64,000 nt of DNA from Treponema sp. (GCA_016294105.1 JAEDCN010000005.1:62001-126000), one strand, 5' to 3'; shown: positions 9,814 through 19,203, numbered from the stretch's first letter. Notes: generated by a model from the sequence alone, not told the origin. A program made the numbers and translations.

Positions 9814-11154
9814 CTAGCGCTTGTTGCTATTTCTCCAGATTCCCATCTTTTCAGCATCCTTGACCAGCTCGTCACGGAAGTCGGGGTGGGCAACGGAGAT
9901 GAGTGCCTCGGCCCGCTGCCAGGAGGACAGACCCTTCAGGTTCACCTTTCCGTGCTCGGTGACGAACCAGTGGATGTTGGGGCGTGCGGCGGTGATGACG
10001 GATCCGGGATCCAGTGTGGGGCGAATCCGGGAACCAAGGGTTCCGTCCTTCTTCTTGAAGGTGGAGGAGCAGCAAATGAAGCTCTTTCCACCCTTGGACA
10101 GGTAGGCACCCAGCACAAAATCCAGCTGTCCACCGGCACCAGAAATCTGCTTAGTTCCGGCGCTCTCGGAGTTCACCTGGCCAAAGAGGTCAATCTCAAC
10201 GGTGTTGTTGATGGAGATGAAGTTGTCAATCTGGGCAATAACACGGGCATCGTTGGTATAGTCTACAGGACGTGGACAGATGTCAGGGTTATTGTGGATG
10301 TAGTCGTACAGTTTCTTTGTTCCGGCAGCAAAGGCGTAAACCTGCTTTCCGTCATCAAGGGACTTGCACTTACCAGTGATTTTTCCAGCATTGGCAATGT
10401 CAACGAAGGCGTCAACATACATTTCTGTGTGAACGGACAAATCCTTCAGGTCGGAATCTACAATCATGGAACCAACAGCGTTGGGCATTCCACCGATACC
10501 AAGCTGGAGACATGCTCCGTTGGGGATTTCTTCCAAAATCAACTTAGCAACAGCCTTATCTACATCGGTCAATTCTCCGCCACCACCAATCTGTGATACA
10601 GGAGGATTGTCGCCCTCAACGATAATGTCTACCTCGGAAATGTGAATCTTATCATCAACACCGCAGGTCTGGGGCATGTTCTTGTTAACTTCTACGATAA
10701 CAACATCAGCAATCTTTGCTGCATCCAAAAGGTGGGAAACGCTCAAACCAAAGTTAAAGTATCCCTTCTCATCCATGGGGGCAACCTGGAACATACATAC
10801 ATTGATGTGCTTGATGTTTTCGCGATACCAGCGGGGCAGCTCGGAGTAGCGGAGGGCATTGTAGTAGGCAAATCCTGCCTGTCCAGCCTTTCGCTCGATT
10901 CCAGAATAATGCCAAGAGTTCCAGCACATGTGGGCGCCGGGATTCTCAATCTGGAAGATGGCAGGATTGAAGGGAAGCACGCCTCCACGGAACTTCACAT
11001 CCTCCAGGCTGGTCAGACGAGCAGCCAATGCCTTGTCCAGTGCGATGGGGGTGTTCACACAAAAACCATAATCAACCCAGTCACCTGACTTGACAACCTT
11101 AACAGCTTCCTCAGCTGTCTTAAGCTTTGCCTTGTAATCTGCTTCAAAGCTCAT
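9814..11154 (-). CDS. Acetate/butyrate-type CoA-transferase (acetyl-CoA hydrolase/transferase family)
   Basis: 446 residues, typical of family I CoA-transferases of the Cat/But/4-hydroxybutyrate group. The segment [10 protein letters not shown] contains the conserved glutamate that forms the glutamyl-CoA intermediate. GLGGMP-like (GIGGMPNAV) and SGAGGQLDF motifs are present. Next to thiolase, Hbd and Crt genes, the likely reaction is butyryl-CoA + acetate to butyrate + acetyl-CoA. A 4-hydroxybutyrate or succinate specificity cannot be excluded. AGGAGG-like purines precede the ATG. A terminator-like hairpin separates it from crt upstream, so it may have partly independent expression. Confidence 0.88.
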   Translation of the reverse strand: MSFEADYKAKLKTAEEAVKVVKSGDWVDYGFCVNTPIALDKALAARLTSLEDVKFRGGVLPFNPAIFQIENPGAHMCWNSWHYSGIERKAGQAGFAYYNALRYSELPRWYRENIKHINVCMFQVAPMDEKGYFNFGLSVSHLLDAAKIADVVIVEVNKNMPQTCGVDDKIHISEVDIIVEGDNPPVSQIGGGGELTDVDKAVAKLILEEIPNGACLQLGIGGMPNAVGSMIVDSDLKDLSVHTEMYVDAFVDIANAGKITGKCKSLDDGKQVYAFAAGTKKLYDYIHNNPDICPRPVDYTNDARVIAQIDNFISINNTVEIDLFGQVNSESAGTKQISGAGGQLDFVLGAYLSKGGKSFICCSSTFKKKDGTLGSRIRPTLDPGSVITAARPNIHWFVTEHGKVNLKGLSSWQRAEALISVAHPDFRDELVKDAEKMGIWRNSNKR

Positions 11155-11198
11155 TTTTTTCCTCCTTTATGTCCTTTTTTACCTCACAGCAAAAAGGA

Positions 11199-11228
11199 AC
11201 GTGGGGACCCATAGCATAGTCCCCACGT
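11199..11228 (-). terminator. Hairpin between crt and the CoA-transferase gene
   Basis: A perfect 10-bp stem ACGTGGGGAC / GTCCCCACGT, followed on the minus strand by TCCTTTTTG. It is probably a partial terminator that sets the level of the downstream CoA-transferase. Confidence 0.6.
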
Positions 11229-11234
11229 AATTAA

Positions 11235-12011
11235 TTATTTGTTCTTAAACTGAACGCCCTTTTCCTTGTTCAAGAAGGCGGTCATACCGATTTTCTGATC
11301 TTCTGTTGCAAAGCAGTTGCCGAACTCACGAACTTCAACGGCAATACCACCGTCAATGTCCAGCTGGAGTCCCTCGTTGATGGCCTTCTTGGCATAGCTT
11401 ACAGCCAAGGGAGCCTTCTTACAGATGGTCTGAGCCATAGAAACTGCTGTTTCCATCAACTGCTCAGGCTCTACAACGGAGTTTACCAAGCCAATCTTAA
11501 GAGCTTCGTCAGCCTTAACATTGCGGCAGCTGTAAATCAGCTCCTTTGCAATTCCAGGGCTTACCAAGCGGGCCAAGCGCTGTGTTCCACCAAAGCCAGG
11601 AGTGATTCCCAGTCCTACTTCAGGCTGACCAAAGAGGGCCTTTGTGGAGGCAATGCGGATGTCACAAGCCATGGAAAGCTCGCAACCACCACCCAAGGCA
11701 AAGCCGTTTACAGCGGCAATAACGGGGCAACGGAACTTCTCGATGCGGGAGAACACGGCGTTACCAACGCGACCGAATTCAGCGGCGGCGGCAACATCCT
11801 TGTCCTTCATCTCGGCAATGTCAGCACCAGCAACAAAGCTCTTGTCTCCAGCTCCAGTAACGATTACTGCATATACATCAGCGTTACTGTCCAACTGGAT
11901 GAATGCATCGTCCAGCTCCTTGAGGGTAGCGGTGTTCAGGGCATTCAATGCTTCGGGACGGCTGATAGTAACGGTTGCTACGTGATCTTTTACGTCAACT
12001 AATACACTCAT
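11235..12011 (-). CDS. crt: Enoyl-CoA hydratase / crotonase
   Basis: 258 residues, normal crotonase length. It has the oxyanion-hole segment VAGADIAEMKD and the catalytic region VNGFALGGGCELSMACDI with the two glutamates expected of hydratases (GGGCE and GQPEVGLG). It hydrates crotonyl-CoA or, in the butyrate direction, dehydrates 3-hydroxybutyryl-CoA. It starts 14 bases after hbd ends and belongs to the same operon. Confidence 0.95.
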   Translation of the reverse strand: MSVLVDVKDHVATVTISRPEALNALNTATLKELDDAFIQLDSNADVYAVIVTGAGDKSFVAGADIAEMKDKDVAAAAEFGRVGNAVFSRIEKFRCPVIAAVNGFALGGGCELSMACDIRIASTKALFGQPEVGLGITPGFGGTQRLARLVSPGIAKELIYSCRNVKADEALKIGLVNSVVEPEQLMETAVSMAQTICKKAPLAVSYAKKAINEGLQLDIDGGIAVEVREFGNCFATEDQKIGMTAFLNKEKGVQFKNK

Positions 12012-12025
12012 TTCTATTACCTATC

Positions 12026-12865
12026 TTACTTTGAGTAGTCAAAGAATCCCTTACCACTCTTGCGGCCCAAAAGACCACCACGAACCATCTTACGCAGCAA
12101 AGTACAGCAGCGGTACTTGTTGTCTCCAGTTTCCTTGAACAAAACGTCCATGATGAGCACAACAATGTCGTTTCCGATAAGGTCGGACAGGGCCAAGGGT
12201 CCCATGGGGTGGTTTGCACCCAACTTCATGGCGGTATCGATATCCTCTGCGGAAGCGATTCCTTCCTGCAGGATGAAGGCAGCCTCGTTGATCATAGGAA
12301 CCAAGATGCGGTTTACAACGAAACCAGGTCCTTCGTTTACTTCAACAGGAGTCTTGCCCAGGTTCTTGGAAACCTCAACAATCTTATCCTTAACGGCTGC
12401 AGGTGTGTTTACACCACAGATAACCTCAACCAGCTTCATGATGCTGGCGGGATTGAAGAAGTGCATACCGATTACATCGTGCTTGATTCCCTTTGCAATT
12501 TCAGTTACAGACAGAGAAGAGGTGTTTGTAGCAAAAATTGTTTCTGGCTTACAAATATCGTCCAGCTGGGAGAACAATCCCTTCTTTGCATCCATTGTTT
12601 CGAGGATGGCTTCTACAACCAAGTCGGCATCTGCCAAGTCTTTGTACTCACCAGTCTTCAGGTTGGCCTTAATCTTGGCAGCTGCATCAGCTTCCATCTT
12701 TCCCTTGCCAACAAGTTTATCAAGGCCAGCACCAATCTTATCAATTCCGCCCTGAGCCCATTCAATCTTCACATCACATACAGTTACAGAATATCCAGCG
12801 GAAGCAAATGCCTGAGCAATGCCCTGTCCCATGGTTCCTGCACCAACAATACCAACCTTAGTCAT
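12026..12865 (-). CDS. hbd: 3-hydroxybutyryl-CoA dehydrogenase
   Basis: 279 residues. The N-terminal Rossmann motif [18 protein letters not shown] is followed by the dehydrogenase signature [16 protein letters not shown] (catalytic His) and GFVVNRIL (Asn). It reduces acetoacetyl-CoA to 3-hydroxybutyryl-CoA. A GTG four codons upstream is possible but lies inside the ribosome site GTGAGG, so ATG at 12865 is chosen. The upstream gap to the thiolase holds two hairpins. Confidence 0.95.
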   Translation of the reverse strand: MTKVGIVGAGTMGQGIAQAFASAGYSVTVCDVKIEWAQGGIDKIGAGLDKLVGKGKMEADAAAKIKANLKTGEYKDLADADLVVEAILETMDAKKGLFSQLDDICKPETIFATNTSSLSVTEIAKGIKHDVIGMHFFNPASIMKLVEVICGVNTPAAVKDKIVEVSKNLGKTPVEVNEGPGFVVNRILVPMINEAAFILQEGIASAEDIDTAMKLGANHPMGPLALSDLIGNDIVVLIMDVLFKETGDNKYRCCTLLRKMVRGGLLGRKSGKGFFDYSK

Positions 12866-12898
12866 AAAATACCTCACTTTGAAACTAAGAAATCAATA

Positions 12899-12963
12899 AC
12901 AGGATTTTTCCTGTAAAACTAACTGATTATGAAAGAACTAGGGTCAAGTGACCCTAGTTCTTT
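12899..12963 (-). other. Two stem-loops in the thiolase-hbd gap
   Basis: 12932-12963 is a perfect 14-bp stem (AAAGAACTAGGGTC / GACCCTAGTTCTTT) with a 4-nt loop. 12899-12914 is a small ACAGGA/TCCTGT hairpin. Neither is followed by a clean T-run on the minus strand, so mRNA processing, stability or partial termination is more likely than full termination. Confidence 0.6.
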
Positions 12964-12965
12964 GA

Positions 12966-14177
12966 TTATACCATCTTAATAACGACGGCAGTTCCCTGTC
13001 CACCACCGATACACAGGGATGCAAGTCCCAATTTTTTACCAGTGCGCTTCATTTCATGGATAAGGGCTACGATGATTCTGTTTCCAGAAATACCTACTGG
13101 GTGACCAATGGCAATAGCACTACCGTTTACGTTAGTTTTAGCCATCAACTCAGCCTTATCAACACCGTGCTCTTCTACCAATTCATGGATTACACCCAAG
13201 GATTGAGCTGCAAATGCTTCGTTTAATTCTACCAATTCCATATCGGACAACTTCAGTCCAGCATTCTTCAGTGCCTTGCGAATAGCAGGGGTGGGGCCGA
13301 GACCCATAACACGAGGATCAACACCGCCCTGACCGTATCCAATAATTTCACACAGAGGCTTCAGGTTGTACTTCTTTACAGCATCCTCGCTGGCAAGAAT
13401 TACAAATGAAGCACCATCATTGATACCAGATGCGTTACCAGCAGTTACTGTTCCGTCCTTAATGAAGGCTGGCTTTAGCTTTGCAAGCTTTTCCAAAGTG
13501 GTTCCACGGTTAGGATATTCGTCGGTGTCAAATACAATATCTCCCTTCTTGGAAGGAATAACAACGGGAATAATCTCGTCCTTGAACTTACCTGCATCCT
13601 GAGCGGCAATTGCCTTTGTCTGTGAGCCCAATGCAAACTCATCCTGCTCCTGGCGGGAAATGTTATATTTTTCAGCAATATTCTCAGCTGTAACACCCAT
13701 GTGGATGTTGTAAATGCTATCGGTAAGGGCATCATGCAACATGTGGTCTTCAGCCTTCCATGCACCCATCTTGTTTCCTGTTCGTGTGTTGGCAGGAATC
13801 AAATAAGGAGCCTGAGACATGGACTCAACACCACCGGCTACAACAACCTCGTTGTAACCAGTTTTGATGGACATGGCACCTTCCATAACAACCTTCATTC
13901 CAGAACCACAGAGCATGTTGGTGGTGTGGGCACAAACGGTGTCGGGGATACCTGCTTCCAAAGCAATGGTGCGTCCAATGTTCTGACCCAAGCCTGCACC
14001 AAGAACGTTACCGCAGATTACCTCGTCAATGTTCTCACCCTTGAGACCAGTTTCCTCCAACAGAGCCTTTACAACAGTGGCTCCCATATCTTTTGGCTTT
14101 ACACCAGAAAGTGTTCCCAAGAAACTTCCTACAGGTGTTCGTTTTGCTGCAACAATATATACCTTTTTTGCTTCCAT
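12966..14177 (-). CDS. thlA: Acetyl-CoA acetyltransferase (thiolase), copy 1
   Basis: 403 residues. Thiolase II hallmarks are complete: nucleophile Cys in [11 protein letters not shown], the His in [15 protein letters not shown] and the second Cys in LCIGGGQGT. It condenses two acetyl-CoA to acetoacetyl-CoA, the first step of butyrate formation. It is a close paralogue of the gene immediately upstream, of the same length. The GHPVGISG segment replaces the usual alanine by isoleucine, unlike copy 2. The two copies are separated by a long inverted repeat. Confidence 0.95.
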   Translation of the reverse strand: MEAKKVYIVAAKRTPVGSFLGTLSGVKPKDMGATVVKALLEETGLKGENIDEVICGNVLGAGLGQNIGRTIALEAGIPDTVCAHTTNMLCGSGMKVVMEGAMSIKTGYNEVVVAGGVESMSQAPYLIPANTRTGNKMGAWKAEDHMLHDALTDSIYNIHMGVTAENIAEKYNISRQEQDEFALGSQTKAIAAQDAGKFKDEIIPVVIPSKKGDIVFDTDEYPNRGTTLEKLAKLKPAFIKDGTVTAGNASGINDGASFVILASEDAVKKYNLKPLCEIIGYGQGGVDPRVMGLGPTPAIRKALKNAGLKLSDMELVELNEAFAAQSLGVIHELVEEHGVDKAELMAKTNVNGSAIAIGHPVGISGNRIIVALIHEMKRTGKKLGLASLCIGGGQGTAVVIKMV

Positions 14178-14203
14178 AAAAAAATCGCTCCTTCATTTCT
14201 GTG

Positions 14204-14264
14204 GGGCTTGTTTTGTAATTGATTCATTCTTGAATCAATTACATTTTATAACGAAAAAACAAGC
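14204..14264. repeat. Long inverted repeat between the two thiolase genes
   Basis: The inner arm is a perfect 13-bp stem TGTAATTGATTCA / TGAATCAATTACA (14214-14226 and 14231-14243, 4-nt loop). An outer arm GGCTTGTTTT / AAAACAAGCC extends it with an asymmetric internal loop. There is no terminal T-run. It may be an operator, an mRNA-processing structure or a recombination trace. Confidence 0.7.
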
Positions 14265-14291
14265 CTGTCCACTATTATTTTTTTCCAGCTA

Positions 14292-15503
14292 TTAGACCTT
14301 CTTGAGGATAACAGCAGTTCCCTGTCCACCACCGATACACAGTGAGGCCAGACCTAACTTCTTGTCAGACTTCATCATTTCGTGAATCAATGAAACGATG
14401 ATTCTGTTTCCAGAAGCTCCAACTGGGTGACCAAGGGCAATGGCTCCACCGTTTACGTTTGTCTTTGCAAGGAATTCCTCACGGTTGATACCATGCTCCT
14501 CCACCAGCTCGTGGATTACACCCAAGGACTGGGCGGCAAAGGCTTCGTTCAATTCTACCAAGTCAATGTCTGCCAACTTAACGCCAGCGTTCTTCAATGC
14601 ATTGCGGATGGCTGGAGTGGGGCCAAGACCCATGATGCTGGGGTCAACACCGCCCTGTCCAATTCCCACAACCTCGCAGAGGGGCTTCAGGTTGTACTTC
14701 TTTACAGCATCCTCGCTTACTACCAATACGAAGGAAGCACCATCGTTGATACCAGAGGCATTACCAGCAGTTACTGTTCCATCCTTAATGAAGGCAGGCT
14801 TTAGTGTTCCCAGCTTTTCCAAGCTTGTCTTGCGGTTGGGGTGCTCGTCGGTGTCGAATACAATGTCACCCTTCTTGGAAGGAATGGTGATAGGAACGAT
14901 TTCGTCCTTGAAGCGGCCAGAATCAACAGCCTTGATGGCCTTTTCCTGGGAAGCCATGGCGAACTCATCCTGCATCTGGCGGGTGATGTTGTACTTTTGA
15001 GCAATATTTTCAGCAGTTACACCCATGTGGATGTCCAATCGGGCATCAGTCAGGGCATCATAAATCATGTGGTCTACAACCTTCCATGCACCCATCTTGT
15101 TTCCGGAACGGGTATTTGCAGGAACCAAATAGGGAGCCTGAGACATGGACTCCACACCACCGGCTACAACGATGTCGTTCTCACCAGCCTGGATTGTCAT
15201 AACGGCTTCCATTACAGTGCGCATACCAGAACCACAAACCATGTTGGTGGTGTGGGCGCAAACAGTGTCGGGGATACCTGCTTCCAAGGAAACGGTGCGT
15301 CCAATGCTCTGTCCAACACCAGCTCCCAGAACGTTACCACAAATAACCTCGTCTACATTTTCAGGCTTTACACCTGCATCTGCTAGCAGAGCCTTGATAA
15401 CTTCTGCACCAAATGTCCTGGGACTCACTGTGGACAGGCTTCCCAAAAATCCTCCGATGGCTGTACGTTTTGCACTTACGATGTAGGCCTTTCGTAATTC
15501 CAT
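14292..15503 (-). CDS. thlA: Acetyl-CoA acetyltransferase (thiolase), copy 2
   Basis: 403 residues, first gene of the minus-strand butyrate operon. Catalytic residues are intact: Cys in TTNMVCGSGMR, His in GHPVGASG, Cys in LCIGGGQGT. It is collinear and very similar over its whole length to the downstream thiolase, so this is a tandem duplication that has diverged. AGGAGGAAGAT precedes the ATG. A candidate promoter lies at 15603-15631. Confidence 0.95.
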   Translation of the reverse strand: MELRKAYIVSAKRTAIGGFLGSLSTVSPRTFGAEVIKALLADAGVKPENVDEVICGNVLGAGVGQSIGRTVSLEAGIPDTVCAHTTNMVCGSGMRTVMEAVMTIQAGENDIVVAGGVESMSQAPYLVPANTRSGNKMGAWKVVDHMIYDALTDARLDIHMGVTAENIAQKYNITRQMQDEFAMASQEKAIKAVDSGRFKDEIVPITIPSKKGDIVFDTDEHPNRKTSLEKLGTLKPAFIKDGTVTAGNASGINDGASFVLVVSEDAVKKYNLKPLCEVVGIGQGGVDPSIMGLGPTPAIRNALKNAGVKLADIDLVELNEAFAAQSLGVIHELVEEHGINREEFLAKTNVNGGAIALGHPVGASGNRIIVSLIHEMMKSDKKLGLASLCIGGGQGTAVILKKV

Positions 15504-15602
15504 AATATCTTCCTCCTAAAAATTACCATGTAAGATCCATGCTGTACTGTATGATTTTTTATACAGTGTCTGTGGATGTTTACAGAAAATACATACTTAA
15601 TA

Positions 15603-15631
15603 ATGCTAGTATTGACTTTCAAATCTGTCAA
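15603..15631 (-). promoter_or_regulatory. Candidate promoter of the thiolase-hbd-crt operon
   Basis: On the minus strand, TTGACA (15626-15631), a 17-bp spacer and TAGCAT (15603-15608). The inverted repeat ACTGTAT/ATACAGT at 15546-15567 lies 36 bases downstream of the -10 box, in the leader, suitable for a repressor. Confidence 0.55.
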
Positions 15632-15703
15632 GGAAAAAAAATCACAAAAACACAAAAAAATCGAGATTTTTGTAAAAATTTTTATTTTTTGCGTAAAAAA
15701 AAT

Positions 15704-15736
15704 AAAAAAATACTTTTGAATATCAAGTATTTTTTT
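15704..15736. terminator. Bidirectional terminator-like stem in a divergent region
   Basis: AAAAAAATACTT / AAGTATTTTTTT, a 12-bp stem with a 9-nt loop, has the form of an intrinsic terminator read from either side. In a divergent region it has no annotated gene to terminate, which hints at a small RNA or a lost gene. Confidence 0.45.
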
Positions 15737-16105
15737 ATCTATATATAAAGTAATTAATTATTTTACTTAAAATTCCCTGTTTCTGCTGCTGATTTTTCCC
15801 CAGCAATTTTTTTGGAGAAAATCTTAGAAGGTCGTGATTCTGGTATGGCAGTTTTTCGATTAACGGATTTTGTAGGTTTGAAAGAAATTGGAAGCTTGTT
15901 TTTGTGTTATAAAAAAGTATACAGTTGCTGGTGACGATCAACAAAGTTGAAAGAAAAATTATACTTTTGTATACAGTTGCAGTTGTAAAAAAAATTATAA
16001 TAAAATTATACTATTACTTATTTATAATGAATACAAGAAGTTAGCCAGTGTTCAATATTCTTTTAAATAAAAAAAAGTTGGCACAGTTTTTGCTTTAAAT
16101 TCTAA

Positions 16106-16948
16106 ATGAAGCTGGAGGTGGAAAAATTGCTGCAGAAAGGTACCTTTGAACTGTATGTCTCTGAGATTGGTCGTTATAAGATGCTGACCCAGGAGCAGGA
16201 AATCCTTCTTGCTCAACAGGTTCAGTGCGGGGATAGCATTGCACGCCAAAGCCTAATCAACGCTAATCTACGGCTAGTGGTAAATATTGCAGAAAAATAT
16301 GCCCACCAGGAGCAGCTTTTGCTGGATTTGATTCAGGAAGGGAATGTGGGCCTGATGATGGCTGTAGATAAATTTTCCCCAAGTTTCAAGACCCGCTTTT
16401 CCACCTATGCCTATCCTTGGATTACCCAGTACATTCTTCGCTACATACAGTGCAAGCTTCCTGTAATCTATCTGCCCCAGCGGAAGGAGGAGGAGATGCG
16501 GCGAATAAAAACTGCTCAGATGGAGCTTGAATCCATGCGGGGCCGGCAGCCATCTTTGGCAGAGGTAGCCCTGTATCTTGATATGAACGAAGCCGCTGTT
16601 CGTGAAGCCCTGTCCTACAATTTTACCTGCTCCAGCCTTCACTGCGAACTCAGTAAGGATGGTGGCCTTACCTACGAGGATATTCTGGTGGATGAGCGTT
16701 TTTCCATGGAGCAAACCGGCTTCCGTAATCTGGTGGCTGCCGACGTACGGCGGATGGTGGATAGCCTTCCCAAGGCAGAGCGACAGGTCATCTACTATCG
16801 GTTCAACCTTGACTTGGAGGCATCAAAGCTACGGAGCCTGCGTCAGGTAAGCGGCAGGATTGGTTGCTCTCCAGAGACGGTACGAAAGCTGGAGCTGCGG
16901 GCAATGAAGTACCTGCGGAAAGTGGTCAAAGAAACCATGTCCGTTTAA
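16106..16948 (+). CDS. Alternative sigma-70 family factor (RpoH-like size)
   Basis: 280 residues from the first ATG. Region 1.2 (FELYVSEIGRYKMLTQEQE) is followed by region 2 (NLRLVVNIAEKYA, LDLIQEGNVGLMMAVDKFSP, FSTYAYPWITQYIL), a region 3-like part (MRGRQPSLAEVALYL) and region 4 (LPKAERQVIYYRF...CSPETVRKLELRAMKYL). The long region 1.1 and non-conserved part of RpoD are absent, so this is an alternative sigma of the RpoH/SigB type. No ribosome site precedes the ATG at 16106. GGAGG at 16114-16118 is spaced 8 bases before an in-frame TTG at 16127, which is the better start. The region 4 recognition helix is unusual, with an insertion-like KLRSLRQVSGRIG. Confidence 0.88.
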   Translation: MKLEVEKLLQKGTFELYVSEIGRYKMLTQEQEILLAQQVQCGDSIARQSLINANLRLVVNIAEKYAHQEQLLLDLIQEGNVGLMMAVDKFSPSFKTRFSTYAYPWITQYILRYIQCKLPVIYLPQRKEEEMRRIKTAQMELESMRGRQPSLAEVALYLDMNEAAVREALSYNFTCSSLHCELSKDGGLTYEDILVDERFSMEQTGFRNLVAADVRRMVDSLPKAERQVIYYRFNLDLEASKLRSLRQVSGRIGCSPETVRKLELRAMKYLRKVVKETMSV

Positions 16949-17124
16949 TTTAAATCTCCCATAAATTCCATCTTTGTCTCCATAATAATTTTTTTTGATT
17001 TAGCAGCTTCCTCTATACTTTTTTGTGGTAGGAATACTTCAGGTACATAAAACCTATGTAAAAAATCCTTACATAAAATCCCTGCAGTATGGCTTACCAA
17101 AACTATAAGACAGAGGTGTGTGCT

Positions 17125-17676
17125 ATGGACAAGAATAAAGTCTTTCTTTTGCTGGGAATCCTGATTTTGTTGGCAGCGGGCCTTGGTTTTGTTGGTTGCA
17201 GATCCTTTCCAAAAAACATGGAGCCAGTGGGTAATTTTGACTTGCAGCGGTATCTGGGAAAATGGTACGAGATTGCCCGATTTGACTTTACCTTTGAGCG
17301 GAACCTGAGTCAGGTAACGGCAGAATATTCCATGAACAAGGACGGTTCGGTACAGGTGGTGAACCGAGGCTTTAACTATGCTAAAAATGATTGGCAGCAG
17401 GCAGTTGGACGAGCTCGTTTTAGAGGTAGTCCCACGGTAGGGGCTCTGGAGGTGTCCTTCTTCGGGCCATTCTACGGAGGTTATACCATCATCGCTCTGG
17501 ACGAAAACTATGAATACGCCTTGGTAGCCGGCAAGGACTTGAACTACCTGTGGATTTTAAGCAGAACCAGTACCATGCCCTCGAATATCCTTACCGAATA
17601 CCTGATTCTGGCAGAATCCTTAGGCTTTGATATTGACAATCTAGTGTGGACCGTCCATTCCAAGGATGCCTCCTGA
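17125..17676 (+). CDS. blc: Bacterial lipocalin (Blc-like lipoprotein)
   Basis: 183 residues. It has a lipoprotein signal with lipobox FVGC (Cys 25) and the lipocalin GxW motif in LGKWYEIARFDFTFERNL, followed by the eight-strand barrel region and the characteristic YALVAGKDLNYLWILSRT. The family sits in the outer membrane or periplasm and binds fatty acids or lysophospholipids. ATG 17125 is chosen because AGAGGTG lies just upstream. An earlier in-frame ATG at 17089 has no ribosome site. Confidence 0.9.
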   Translation: MDKNKVFLLLGILILLAAGLGFVGCRSFPKNMEPVGNFDLQRYLGKWYEIARFDFTFERNLSQVTAEYSMNKDGSVQVVNRGFNYAKNDWQQAVGRARFRGSPTVGALEVSFFGPFYGGYTIIALDENYEYALVAGKDLNYLWILSRTSTMPSNILTEYLILAESLGFDIDNLVWTVHSKDAS

Positions 17677-17726
17677 GTAAGCTTTGGAGTGAAAACCGTC
17701 CTTTTTGTTTCTGAATAAGATGTTAG

Positions 17727-17765
17727 GCTGAACCTTGTCTGGAATGGGACGGGTTCAGCTTTTTT
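17727..17765 (+). terminator. Intrinsic terminator after the lipocalin gene
   Basis: GCTGAACC ... GGTTCAGC stem (17727-17734 and 17752-17759) with extra pairing inside and a following TTTTTT. Confidence 0.85.
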
Positions 17766-17815
17766 AGTGTCACTTCAAAAATTAAAAATTATTTATTTTT
17801 CTATATCATTCCTGC

Positions 17816-17844
17816 TTGTATCAAAAGTATCAGAATGATATACT
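17816..17844 (+). promoter_or_regulatory. argG promoter
   Basis: TTGTAT (17816-17821), exactly 17 bp, then TATACT (17839-17844). The spacer and -10 contain the imperfect repeat AGTAT...ATACT, a possible operator. The argG start lies 37 bases downstream of the -10 box. Confidence 0.7.
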
Positions 17845-17880
17845 AAAGCAGTTTTTTTTCATGGATAAAGAGGTCTTGAT

Positions 17881-19146
17881 ATGAGCAAAGGAAAGGTTAT
17901 TCTTGCATACTCCGGTGGACTTGACACTACGGTAATTATTCCGTGGCTTAAGGAAAATTATGACTATGACGTTATTGCCGTTTGTATTGACGTTGGGCAG
18001 GGTGATGACTGGAAGACAATCAAGCAGCGTGCCTTGGACACTGGTGCTGCCGCCTGTTATGTTGTGGATGCTCGTGAAGAGTACATTACCGAGTACATTT
18101 GGCCTGCAGTAAAAGCGAATGCAGTGTATGAAGATAGATATTTGTTGGGAACTTCTACTGCCCGTCCTCTTATCGGAAAAATTTTGGTGGAATATGCCCG
18201 TCAGGAAAATGCAGTGGCTATTTGTCACGGTGCTACAGGAAAGGGAAATGACCAGGTTCGCTTTGAGCTGGCAATCAAGGCCTTTGCTCCAGACCTGCAG
18301 GTAATTGCTGCATGGCGTGATCCCAAGTGGAATATGGATAGCCGTGAGGCTGAAATCAAGTTCTTGGAGGACAGAGGAATCCCTGTTCCCATGAAAAAGG
18401 ATCAGTCCTACAGCCGTGACGAAAACATCTGGCATCTGTCCCACGAGGGCTTGGAGCTGGAGCAGACTGAAAATGAGCCCAACTACAAGCACATGTTGCA
18501 GCTTACTACAGTACCAGAAGAAGCACCTGAGGCTGGTGAGTATGTAACTATTGATTTTGAAGCAGGAATTCCTGTAGCCGTAAATGGCCAGAAAATGGGT
18601 GCTTTGGAATTGATGCTGGAACTGAACAAGATTGGTGGTCGTAACGGTGTTGGTTTGGTGGACATCTGCGAGAACCGCTTTGTGGGAATGAAGAGCCGCG
18701 GTGTTTACGAGACTCCCGGTGGAGCAATCCTGTATTTTGCCCACCAGATGCTGGATCACCTGTGTCTGGATCGTGACACCTACCACTACAAGCAGTTGGT
18801 TTCCCACCGCATGAGTGAGTTGATTTACGATGGAAAGTGGTTTACCACTTTGATGGATTCCCTTATGGCCTTTGTGGACAAGACCCAGGAAAATGTAACT
18901 GGTTGGGTAAAGCTTAAGCTGTACAAGGGTTCCATCCGTGGAGCAGGTTCCCATTCACCCTATAGCTTGTATAATGAAAGCATTGCTTCCTTTACCACTG
19001 GTGAGCTGTACAACCATCAGGATGCCCAGGGCTTTATCACCTTGGTGGGCTTGCCATTGAAGGTTCGGGCTATGATGGAGCAGCAGGTAGGAAAGGGACA
19101 GGCTGTTCTGGACAGTGCTTCTTTTAAGAAGCGTCCTACTGAGTAA
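17881..19146 (+). CDS. argG: Argininosuccinate synthase
   Basis: 421 residues. It joins citrulline and aspartate using ATP, in arginine synthesis. The N-terminal PP-loop AYSGGLDTT is intact, and ICHGATGKGNDQVRFE and SRDENIWHLSHEG match conserved ATP/citrulline and aspartate-site regions. AGAGGT precedes the ATG. It is a single-gene unit with its own promoter and terminator. No other arginine gene is in the window, so citrulline may come from elsewhere in the genome or from the medium. Confidence 0.97.
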   Translation: MSKGKVILAYSGGLDTTVIIPWLKENYDYDVIAVCIDVGQGDDWKTIKQRALDTGAAACYVVDAREEYITEYIWPAVKANAVYEDRYLLGTSTARPLIGKILVEYARQENAVAICHGATGKGNDQVRFELAIKAFAPDLQVIAAWRDPKWNMDSREAEIKFLEDRGIPVPMKKDQSYSRDENIWHLSHEGLELEQTENEPNYKHMLQLTTVPEEAPEAGEYVTIDFEAGIPVAVNGQKMGALELMLELNKIGGRNGVGLVDICENRFVGMKSRGVYETPGGAILYFAHQMLDHLCLDRDTYHYKQLVSHRMSELIYDGKWFTTLMDSLMAFVDKTQENVTGWVKLKLYKGSIRGAGSHSPYSLYNESIASFTTGELYNHQDAQGFITLVGLPLKVRAMMEQQVGKGQAVLDSASFKKRPTE

Positions 19147-19203
19147 TTTTTTTAAGGGCTTCTGCCGATTGTTCGGCAGCATTCTCGGGGAGTGCATCCC
19201 CCT

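Larger units (their letters stand above)
15504..16105. other. Divergent AT-rich intergenic regulatory region
   Basis: 602 bases between the divergent thiolase operon and sigma factor gene. It contains the inverted repeat ACTGTAT-8-ATACAGT (15546-15567), two further direct copies of GTATACAGTTGC (15917-15928 and 15969-15980, 52 bp apart), poly-A/T tracts and a 12-bp stem at 15704-15736. A plus-strand frame at about 15760-15940 reads LEGRDSGMAVFRLTDFVGLKE without a start and may be a decayed gene. A possible sigma-gene promoter is TTGTAA-18-TATACT (15983-16012). Confidence 0.6.

Noticed and set aside
9718..10596. Long plus-strand open frame opposite the CoA-transferase gene
   Set aside because: It is the antisense shadow of a clear minus-strand gene, with no family-like motifs.
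15539..15944. Two open frames of 69 codons in the thiolase-sigma intergenic region
   Set aside because: Low-complexity Lys/Phe/Ile-rich translations without ribosome sites, overlapping poly-A/T tracts and a hairpin. Kept only as a note on possible decayed sequence.
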